Below, one piece after another: positions 57,828 through 64,000 of a DNA stretch of 64,000 nt. Source of the stretch: Micromonospora fulviviridis (GTDB lineage: Bacteria > Actinomycetota > Actinomycetes > Mycobacteriales > Micromonosporaceae). Below the pieces are notes generated by a model that made no database searches, had not been told where the DNA came from, and was given only the letters and a program-made list of their open reading frames with translations. Position 1 is the stretch's first letter, and each line of letters starts with the position of its first letter. The stretch lies in contig NZ_BMRA01000002.1 of assembly GCF_014648395.1 (NCBI RefSeq), positions 62,001-126,000 of the forward strand. Direction: 5' to 3'. Made by a program: the position numbers and the translations under genes.

Positions 57828-58988
57828 TCAGGGGACGACGACCAGCCGGCGCGGCGGATCCGCCGGGGTGGCCGCCCAACCCGGGCCGGCGGGGGTCCAG
57901 GCGCCCAGCACGGCGGCCCGGGAGGCCCCGGTGACCGACGGGATGGCTCCGGGCAGCCCGTGCCAGGAGAGCCACCCCAGCAGGGCGAACGCGTACGCCT
58001 CCTTGGCCTGGGCCGGCACCCCCAGCTCGTCGGTGGTGCGCAGCCGCCAACCCCCCTCCCCCAGCGCGGCGAGCCGGGCCCGGAGTGTGGGGTTGCGCAC
58101 TCCCCCGCCGGCGGCGATGACCTCGGTCACCCCGTGCCGGTCGCAGGCGTCGGCGACGGTCCGGGCGGTCAGCTCGGTGAGCGTGGCCAGCACGTCGTCG
58201 GCGGCCACTGGCTCCCCCAGGGCGGCCAGCCGGTCGTCCAGGTAGCCGCCGTGGAACAGCTCCTTGCCGGTCGACTTGGGCGGGGGCGCGGCGTAGTAGG
58301 GCTCGGCGAGCAGCAGCGCCAGCAGCCCCTCGTGCACCCGGCCGGCCGCCGCCCGGGCCCCGTCCAGGTCGCAGGGGCGGTCCAGAAAGCGCCGGGCCGC
58401 CGCGTCCAGCAGGGCGTTCGCCGGGCCCACGTCGTACCCGAGGACCGGCGCGCCGGGCGCGACCACGGTGAGGTTGGCGATCCCGCCGAGGTTGAGCGCC
58501 GCGCGCGGCCCGGCGGCCGCGTCGAGCAGCAGCGCGTCGAAGGCCGGGACCAGGGGCGCGCCCTGGCCGCCGGCCGCCACGTCCGCCGATCGCAGGTCGT
58601 GCAACACGGGTACGCCCACCCGGGCGGCCACCCGGGCCGGCGCGCCGAGCTGGAGGGTGCCCCGCACCCGGCCCGCCTCGACCCAGTGGAAGACGGTCTG
58701 CCCGGGCGACACCACCACGTCGGCCACGCCCCCGGCCAGCTCGACGCCGGCCGCCGCCGCCTCGGCGAAGACCTCGCCGAGGCGATTGTCCAGCCGGCAG
58801 ACCGCCTCGATGGTGGTGGCCGCCGGGGGCAGCAGCGCGCCGATCTCGGCCCGCAGGTCGTCGGGGTAGTCCAGGCTGCGGTGCCCGAGCGGGCGCAGCC
58901 GCAGCGTGTCCCCGTCCCGGGTGAACTCGGCCGCCACCACGTCCACCCCGTCGTACGAGGTGCCCGACATCAGCCCGACGATCTTCAT
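57828..58988 (-). CDS. anmK: Anhydro-N-acetylmuramic acid kinase
   Basis: 386 aa, slightly longer than E. coli AnmK. The enzyme phosphorylates and opens 1,6-anhydro-MurNAc released from peptidoglycan. The N-terminal phosphate loop VGLMSGTSYDGVDVV is intact; the catalytic acidic region LGYDVGPANALLDAAARRF and the second ATP motif VIAAGGGVRNPTLRA are present. The ATG at 58988 lies 13 nt after the methyltransferase stop, so it is probably the last gene of the KimA-methyltransferase-anmK transcript. Confidence 0.93.
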   Translation of the reverse strand: MKIVGLMSGTSYDGVDVVAAEFTRDGDTLRLRPLGHRSLDYPDDLRAEIGALLPPAATTIEAVCRLDNRLGEVFAEAAAAGVELAGGVADVVVSPGQTVFHWVEAGRVRGTLQLGAPARVAARVGVPVLHDLRSADVAAGGQGAPLVPAFDALLLDAAAGPRAALNLGGIANLTVVAPGAPVLGYDVGPANALLDAAARRFLDRPCDLDGARAAAGRVHEGLLALLLAEPYYAAPPPKSTGKELFHGGYLDDRLAALGEPVAADDVLATLTELTARTVADACDRHGVTEVIAAGGGVRNPTLRARLAALGEGGWRLRTTDELGVPAQAKEAYAFALLGWLSWHGLPGAIPSVTGASRAAVLGAWTPAGPGWAATPADPPRRLVVVP

Positions 58989-59001
58989 CGGGCCAGGCTA
59001 G

Positions 59002-60240
59002 TCACTCCTCGGGCGGCAGGAACAGCCCGACCAGCTCGACGTGCTGGGTCATCGGGAACAGGTCGAAGCCGCGCAGCGCGGCGAGCCGCCAGCCGGCCCC
59101 GGTGAAGGTGCGCACGTCCCGGCCGAAGGCGGCCGGGTCGCAGGCCACGTACGCGATCGCCCGCGGGCCGGCCGCGACGACGTCCCGCACCACCGGGGCG
59201 CCCGCGCCGGAGCGCGGCGGGTCGAGCACCACGAGGTCGACGGGGCCGGTGACCCGGCGGCGGGCCAGCGCGGTCTCCACCCGGGCGGCGACCACCTCGA
59301 CCCGGGGCAGGTCGGCCAGGTTGGCCCGGGCCGCGTCCACCCCCTCCTGGCTCGACTCGACGAGGGTGACCCGGGCGTCGCCGACCCGGCCGGCGAGGGC
59401 CGCGGCGAACAGCCCGGCGCCGCCGTAGAGGTCCCAGGCGGTCTCCCCGGGGCGCGGGTCGAGCAGGTCGAGCACCGCCCCCACCAGGGTGTCGGCCGCG
59501 GCGGGGTGCACCTGCCAGAAGCCGGACGCGGGCAGCGTCCAGTCCCGGCCGGCGGCCACCTCGCGGACCTCGGCCGGGCCGCTCACCGGGGTGGGGACCC
59601 CCTCGGCGAAGGCGACCACGCTCACGTCACCGCCGGTGGAGGCGACCGTCTCGACGGCGTCGGCGTCCGGCCAGCGGGCCCCGCTGGGGGCCAGCACGGG
59701 CAGCTCCTGGATGGCCGGGTGGGCGATCCGGCAGCGGTCGATCGGCACGACCTCGTGCGAGCGGTGCTTGAGCAGCCCGGCCCGGCCGGCGGCGTCGACC
59801 GCGTAGCGGACCCGGGAGCGCCAGCCCAGCGGCCCGCCGGGCAGCGCCTCGACCCGGACGCCGAGCGCGTCGACCTGGTCGTCGGTGAGCCCACCCAGCC
59901 GGGTGAGCTGCTCGCGCACCACGGCGGCCTTCCAGTCGAGCTGGGCGGCCGGCGTGACGTGCTGGAGGTCGCAGCCGCCGCACCGGCCCGGCTTCGCGTA
60001 CGGGCAGGGCGGCTCGACCCGGTCCGCCGACGCGGTGAGGATCTCCACGGCGTCGGCGCGGGCGAAGCCCCGGTGCAGCTCGGTCACCTCGGCCACCACC
60101 CGCTCGCCGGGCAGCGCGTGCCGGACGAAGACCACCTGGCCGTCGACCCGGGCCACGCAGTGCCCGCCCGGTGCGACCGCGTCCACGGTCAGCTCGACCC
60201 GCTGCGCCTCCTCCAGCCCGGTACGGGCCGGCGCGGTCAC
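59002..60240 (-). CDS. TrmA/RumA-type RNA m5U methyltransferase with TRAM domain
   Basis: 412 aa class I SAM-dependent methyltransferase. The N-terminal TRAM OB-fold (about 10-70, GGHCVARVDGQVVFVRHALP) precedes a Cys cluster PPCPYAKPGRCGGCDLQHV that may bind Fe-S. The Rossmann domain has DLYGGAGLFAAALA, VVLDPPRSGAG and the catalytic Cys in AYVACDPAAFGRDV. It should methylate a uridine in tRNA or rRNA. The GTG at 60240 overlaps the upstream KimA stop (GTGA). The same gene neighbours a KimA-like gene in M. tuberculosis (Rv2689c-Rv2690c, from memory). Confidence 0.9.
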   Translation of the reverse strand: MTAPARTGLEEAQRVELTVDAVAPGGHCVARVDGQVVFVRHALPGERVVAEVTELHRGFARADAVEILTASADRVEPPCPYAKPGRCGGCDLQHVTPAAQLDWKAAVVREQLTRLGGLTDDQVDALGVRVEALPGGPLGWRSRVRYAVDAAGRAGLLKHRSHEVVPIDRCRIAHPAIQELPVLAPSGARWPDADAVETVASTGGDVSVVAFAEGVPTPVSGPAEVREVAAGRDWTLPASGFWQVHPAAADTLVGAVLDLLDPRPGETAWDLYGGAGLFAAALAGRVGDARVTLVESSQEGVDAARANLADLPRVEVVAARVETALARRRVTGPVDLVVLDPPRSGAGAPVVRDVVAAGPRAIAYVACDPAAFGRDVRTFTGAGWRLAALRGFDLFPMTQHVELVGLFLPPEE

Positions 60241-62300
60241 GGGCGGTCCCCCGAACCGCTCTCGCCGGGCGGCGCGGAGACCACCGGCGGGACGGTGGGC
60301 GGCAGGGTGCTGCGCGGGGCCACCCGGGGGCCGCGCGCCGGGCCACGGGTGAGCGTGGCGTCCAGCCGGTCCAGGTTCTTGCTGGCGGTCGAGGCGAGCT
60401 GCCAGGGCACGCTGGTGACCATCACGCCCGGCTCGAAGAGCAGCCGCCCCTTGAGCCGCAGCGCGCTCTGGTTGTGCAGCAGGTTCTCCCACCAGCGGCC
60501 CACCACGTACTCGGGGATGAAGACGGTGACCACGTCGCGGGGTGACTCCCGGCGGGTCGACGCCACGAAGTTGAGGATCGGCCGGGTGATCTCCCGGTAC
60601 GGCGAGTCGATGACGGTCAGCGGCACCGGCAGCTCGCGCCGCTCCCAGTCGGCCTGGAGGTCCCGGGTGTCCTTGTCGTCGACGTTGACCGTGACCGCGG
60701 TGAGCGTGTCCGGCCGGGTGGCCCGGGCGTAGGCGATGGCCCGCAGGGTGGGCTGGTGCAGCTTGCTGACCAGCACGATGGCGTGGTTGCGGGCGGGCAG
60801 CACGGCCCGCTGCTCGGTCGGCTCCAGCTCCGCAGAGATCCGGTCGTAGTGCCGGCGGATGGCCAGCATGAGCAGGTAGATCACCGCCATGGCGGCGATC
60901 GCGATCCAGGCGCCCAGCAGGAACTTGGTGATCAGCACGATGACCAGCACCACGCCGGTCATCGCCATGCCGAAGGCGTTGATCGCCCGGGAGCGGACCA
61001 TCCGGGCGCGCGCCTCCGGGTCCCGCTCGGTGCGTAGGTGCCGGTTCCAGTGCCGGATCATGCCGGCCTGGGAGAGCGTGAACGAGACGAACACGCCGAC
61101 GATGTAGAGCTGGATGAGCCGGGTCACCTCGGCCTGGAAGCCGATGATCAGCACCACCGCGAAGACGGCCAGGAAGACGATGCCGTTGGAGAAGGCCAGC
61201 CGGTCGCCCCGGGTGTGCAGCTGGCGGGGCAGGTAGCGGTCCTGGGCCAGGATCGACCCGAGCACCGGGAAGCCGTTGAACGCGGTGTTCGCGGCCAGGA
61301 ACAGGATCAGCGCGGTCATGCCGGCGACCACGTAGAGCAGCACCGAGCCGTCGCCGAACACGGTCTGGCCGAGCTGGGTGGTGACGGTCTTCTGCACGTA
61401 CCCGTCGGGCCCGGAGATGATCTGGGACGGGTCCTCGACGAACTGGAGGCGGGTCAGCTTGGCCAGCCAGATGATGCCGACCAGCATGCTGACGGCGATG
61501 GTGCCGAGCAGCAGCAGGGTGGTCGCCGCGTTCTTCGACTTCGGGGTCTTGAACGCGGGCACGCCGTTGGAGATCGCCTCGACGCCGGTGAGCGCCGCGC
61601 AGCCGGAGGAGAAGGTGCGCAGCAGCAGGAAGATCAACGCGAAGCCGGTGACGCTGTGCTCGGCCTCGATCTGCAAGCCGGCGCTCGGCGCCCGCAGGTC
61701 GTCGCCGAGGATGAAGATCCGGACCAGCCCGGTCAGCAGCATGCCACCGATGACGATCACGAAGCCGTAGGTGGGGATGGCGAACGCGGTGCCGGACTCG
61801 CGCAGGCCGCGCAGGTTCATCGCGGTGAGCACCACGACCGCGATGACCGCGATGAGCACCTTGTGGGTGGCCACGAAGGGCACCACCGAGCCGAGGTTCG
61901 CCACGCCCGAGGAGACCGACACCGCCACGGTGAGCACGTAGTCGACCAGCAGCGCGCTGGCCACCGCGAGCCCGGCCCGGGGCCCGAGGTTGACCGTCGC
62001 CACCTCGTAGTCGCCGCCGCCGGAGGGGTAGGCGTGCACGTTCTGCCGGTAGCTGGCCACCACGGTCAGCATCACCACGACGACCGCGAGGGCGATCCAC
62101 GGGGAGAACAGGAAGGCCGACGCACCCGCGATCGAGAGCGTCAGGAGGATCTCGTCGGGGGCGTAGGCGACGCTGGAGAGCGCGTCGGAGGCGAAGACCG
62201 GCAGCGCGATGCGCTTCGGCAGGAGGGTGTGCTGGAGGCGGTCGGACCGGAACGGTCGACCGACGAGGAGTCGCTTCAGCAGCGAGGTGGGTCTGGCCAC
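60237..62300 (-). CDS. KimA-like APC-superfamily potassium importer
   Basis: 687 aa. About twelve membrane helices and a C-terminal cytoplasmic alpha/beta domain (about 490-650). It closely resembles Bacillus KimA (YdaO): ASDALSSVAYAPDEILLTL, YPSGGGDYEVA, LVDYVLTVAVSVSSG, FSSGCAALTGVEAISNGVPAFK and GVFVSFTLSQAGMIRHW. KimA imports K+ with protons and is inhibited by c-di-AMP in Firmicutes. The GTG at 62300 lies 8 nt after TACTCT. It is divergent from two TrkA/RCK genes, which suggests a joint potassium module. An amino-acid permease role cannot be excluded from sequence alone. Confidence 0.87.
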   Translation of the reverse strand: MARPTSLLKRLLVGRPFRSDRLQHTLLPKRIALPVFASDALSSVAYAPDEILLTLSIAGASAFLFSPWIALAVVVVMLTVVASYRQNVHAYPSGGGDYEVATVNLGPRAGLAVASALLVDYVLTVAVSVSSGVANLGSVVPFVATHKVLIAVIAVVVLTAMNLRGLRESGTAFAIPTYGFVIVIGGMLLTGLVRIFILGDDLRAPSAGLQIEAEHSVTGFALIFLLLRTFSSGCAALTGVEAISNGVPAFKTPKSKNAATTLLLLGTIAVSMLVGIIWLAKLTRLQFVEDPSQIISGPDGYVQKTVTTQLGQTVFGDGSVLLYVVAGMTALILFLAANTAFNGFPVLGSILAQDRYLPRQLHTRGDRLAFSNGIVFLAVFAVVLIIGFQAEVTRLIQLYIVGVFVSFTLSQAGMIRHWNRHLRTERDPEARARMVRSRAINAFGMAMTGVVLVIVLITKFLLGAWIAIAAMAVIYLLMLAIRRHYDRISAELEPTEQRAVLPARNHAIVLVSKLHQPTLRAIAYARATRPDTLTAVTVNVDDKDTRDLQADWERRELPVPLTVIDSPYREITRPILNFVASTRRESPRDVVTVFIPEYVVGRWWENLLHNQSALRLKGRLLFEPGVMVTSVPWQLASTASKNLDRLDATLTRGPARGPRVAPRSTLPPTVPPVVSAPPGESGSGDRP

Positions 62301-62308
62301 AACCGCCA

Positions 62309-62314
62309 AGAGTA
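62309..62314 (-). promoter_or_regulatory. Leaderless-type -10 element (KimA-like gene)
   Basis: TACTCT on the minus strand, 8 nt before the GTG at 62300. Confidence 0.55.
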
Positions 62315-62457
62315 CGACCACCCCCGGTCCGGTGGTGGGGGTGCCTGATCGCCCCGCTCGCGACCGCGCGGTACGGTCGGTCCCCCGCCGGGCGCGGGGA
62401 CGTGGCAGGCTCGCAGGCGACGGGTCAGCGGGCGGCACCGTGGGAGGAGCGGACAGC

Positions 62458-63123
62458 GTGCATGTCGTGATCATGGGCTGCGGCCGGGTCGGGTCGACCC
62501 TGGCCCACAGCCTGGAGTCCCGGGGGCACTCGGTGGCGGTGATCGACCAGGACGCGGACGCGTTCCGCCGTCTCGGCCCGGACTTCGCCGGCATCACGGT
62601 CACCGGCGCCGGCTTCGACGGCGAGGTGCTGCGCCAGGCCGGCATCGAGCGCGCCGACGCCTTCGCCGCGGTCTCCAGCGGCGACAACTCCAACATCATC
62701 TCGGCCCGGCTGGCCCGGGAGACCTTCGGCGTGTCCCGCGTGGCCGCCCGGATCTACGACCAGCGCCGCGCCCAGGTCTACGAGCGCCTCGGCATCCCCA
62801 CCGTGGCCACGGTGCGGTGGACGGCCGAACGGATGCTGCGCCATTTGGTCCCCGAGGGCAACGTGGAGATCTTCCGCGACCCGACCAGCACCGTCTCGAT
62901 CATCGAGGTGCCGGTGCACAAGGACTGGATCGGCCGGTCGCTGCGCCACCTCGAGGAGGCCACCGGCGCCCGGGTGGCCTACCTGATCCGGTTCGGGATC
63001 GGCACCCTGCCGACCGCCTCCACCGTGGTGCAGGAGGGCGACCAGGTCTTCATGCTGGTGACCGACGACATCGCCGCCTCGGTCACCTCGGTGGCGGCGG
63101 CGCCGCCCGAAGGGGGGCAGTGA
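62458..63123 (+). CDS. TrkA/RCK potassium uptake regulator, first copy
   Basis: 221 aa. RCK_N Rossmann domain with the NAD(H)/nucleotide loop VIMGCGRVGSTLA (G7-x-G9-x-x-G12), the acidic residue AVIDQDADAF at strand 2, and AVSSGDNSNI. The C-terminal RCK_C domain spans about 140-215. These proteins gate Trk/Ktr channels, or here perhaps the KimA-like importer. The GTG at 62458 follows GGAGGAG. It is in one operon with the second copy 2 nt downstream, as in the mycobacterial ceoB-ceoC pair. Confidence 0.92.
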   Translation: MHVVIMGCGRVGSTLAHSLESRGHSVAVIDQDADAFRRLGPDFAGITVTGAGFDGEVLRQAGIERADAFAAVSSGDNSNIISARLARETFGVSRVAARIYDQRRAQVYERLGIPTVATVRWTAERMLRHLVPEGNVEIFRDPTSTVSIIEVPVHKDWIGRSLRHLEEATGARVAYLIRFGIGTLPTASTVVQEGDQVFMLVTDDIAASVTSVAAAPPEGGQ

Positions 63124-63125
63124 GC

Positions 63126-63818
63126 ATGCGCATCGCCATCGCCGGCGCGGGCAACGTGGGCCGGTCCATCGCCCAGGAGCTGATCGACAACGGCCACCAG
63201 GTGATGTTGATCGAGCGGCAGCCCAAGATGCTCCGGCCCGACCGGGTGCCGGCCGCCGACTGGGTGCTCGCCGACGCCTGCGAGCTGGCCAGCCTGGAGG
63301 AGGCCAACCTTGCCGGCTGCGAGGTGGTCGTCGCGGCCACCGGCGACGACAAGGTCAACCTGGTGGTGTCGCTGCTGGCCAAGACCGAGTTCGCGGTGCC
63401 CCGGGTGGTGGCCCGGGTCAACCGGGCCGAGAACGAGTGGCTCTTCACCGAGCAGTGGGGCGTGGACGTCGCGGTGAGCAAGCCGCGGGTCATGGCCGCG
63501 CTGGTCGAGGAGGCCGTCACCGTCGGCGACCTGGTCCGGCTCATGACCTTCCGGCAGGGCGAGGCCAACCTCGTCGAGATCACCCTGCCGCCCACCGCGC
63601 CCTACGTCGGGCAGCCGATCCACGCGGTGCCGCTGCCCCGGGACGCGGCGCTCGTGGCGATCCTGCGCGGCAAGCGGGTGCTCGTGCCCAGCCCGGACGA
63701 CCCGATCGAGGCCGGCGACGAGCTGATCTTCGTGTGCACGGCGGCGGTGGAGGACGAGGTCCGGGCGGTGATCCTCGGCCCGGACAGCGTCGGGCGCAAC
63801 CGCGAGCGGCTGCCCTGA
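63126..63818 (+). CDS. TrkA/RCK potassium uptake regulator, second copy
   Basis: 230 aa. Nucleotide loop IAIAGAGNVGRSIA (G7, G9, G12), VMLIERQPKML, AATGDDKVNLVVSLLAKTEF and VARVNRAENEWLF in RCK_N, then an RCK_C domain from about 140 (NLVEITLPPTAPYVGQPIHA). It is similar to, but distinct from, the first copy, so the two may form a heteromeric ring. The ATG at 63126 is well spaced from GGGGGG; GTG at 63120 overlaps the upstream stop and is an alternative. A hairpin follows. Confidence 0.92.
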   Translation: MRIAIAGAGNVGRSIAQELIDNGHQVMLIERQPKMLRPDRVPAADWVLADACELASLEEANLAGCEVVVAATGDDKVNLVVSLLAKTEFAVPRVVARVNRAENEWLFTEQWGVDVAVSKPRVMAALVEEAVTVGDLVRLMTFRQGEANLVEITLPPTAPYVGQPIHAVPLPRDAALVAILRGKRVLVPSPDDPIEAGDELIFVCTAAVEDEVRAVILGPDSVGRNRERLP

Positions 63819-63829
63819 CCGAGTGGCGC

Positions 63830-63849
63830 CCGGGGGCTCAGGCCCCCGG
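63830..63849. terminator. Hairpin terminator between the trkA pair and DUF3159
   Basis: Arms ccgggggc and gcccccgg with loop tcag; it includes the stop codon of the convergent DUF3159 gene. Confidence 0.6.
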
Positions 63850-64000
63850 CAGCGGCGTCGGCGCGGTCTCCCGGGTGACCCGGCGCACCACCCAGACGGT
63901 GATCAGCAGCAGCAGCGCGTACGGCGGGTAGCCCAGGGCGAGCCGGGCCACGCCCAGCGCGGTGTCCTGGTGGGCCAGGTAGAGCCCGGCCTGCACGCCG
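63838..64000 (-). CDS. DUF3159 family membrane protein (C-terminal part only)
   Basis: Only the last 53 codons and the stop are in the window: about GVQAGLYLAHQDTALGVARL followed by a hydrophobic helix (GYPPYALLLLITVWVVRRV) and a short hydrophilic tail. The alternation of a helix and a small tail, and the position convergent to the trkA pair, match actinobacterial DUF3159, whose mycobacterial member I recall as Rv2693c. The 5' part lies beyond the window end. Confidence 0.65.
   Translation of the reverse strand, partial: GVQAGLYLAHQDTALGVARLALGYPPYALLLLITVWVVRRVTRETAPTPLPGA

Overview
The window looks like chromosome from a Micromonosporaceae actinomycete, most likely Micromonospora or a close relative. 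The reasons are the very high G+C content, strong G/C preference at third codon positions, frequent GTG starts, dense gene packing with many ATGA/GTGA overlaps, many leaderless-type promoters (TANNNT only 6-9 nt before the start codon), and an actinobacterial housekeeping gene order. No tRNA, rRNA, CRISPR array, integrase or intact insertion sequence was found.

Layout: (1) 0-3.2 kb: a PIG-L type deacetylase (cut by the window edge) behind a Stealth-family sugar-phosphate transferase, an envelope-glycan pair. (2) 3.6-12.7 kb: small metabolic, repair and membrane genes: an AlkA-like glycosylase, DUF1990, two GNATs, SRPBCC, a stand-alone ATP-dependent DNA ligase, a secreted TAP-type hydrolase, an acyltransferase, a K+ channel and two membrane proteins. 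The acyltransferase lies between two diverged copies of the hydrolase 3' end, so it appears to be an insertion. (3) 12.7-20.3 kb: a four-gene minus-strand ABC operon with two giant FtsX-like permeases and two ATPases, one carrying an AbrB-like C-terminal domain. (4) 20.4-24.7 kb: an L7/L12-like membrane protein, a LigD-type NHEJ polymerase, MsrB, small proteins, an ElaA-type GNAT and a secreted AA10-CBM2 lytic polysaccharide monooxygenase.

(5) 24.7-36.4 kb and 55.8-64 kb: two halves of a conserved actinobacterial block (hemQ-cgoX-hemE, DUF3000, RNase D, fatty acid beta-oxidation fadA-fadB; then dxs, anmK, a TrmA/RumA-type methyltransferase, a KimA-like K+ importer, two TrkA/RCK proteins and DUF3159). 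As I remember it, the same order of markers occurs around Rv2676c-Rv2693c in Mycobacterium tuberculosis. (6) 36.7-55.7 kb: an accessory segment between the halves. It holds a proline-rich membrane protein, a VOC protein, a secreted propeller-malectin protein, a two-component system, a C39-type peptidase, two PQQ-type beta-propeller membrane proteins, three paralogous GT-C-like polytopic membrane proteins, a lipoprotein, and a lower-GC AraC regulator with a DHFR-like reductase.

How the genes fit together: the hem genes give the coproporphyrin-dependent route to haem; fadA/fadB form one beta-oxidation operon; KimA, two RCK proteins and possibly the small K+ channel handle potassium; the ligase and LigD-type polymerase are separate pieces of NHEJ-like repair. 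The best candidates for undescribed biology are the GT-C triplet with its propeller pair, the acyltransferase insertion with duplicated gene ends, the palindromic repeat family that sits at GC-skew switch points, and the ABC ATPase-AbrB fusion.
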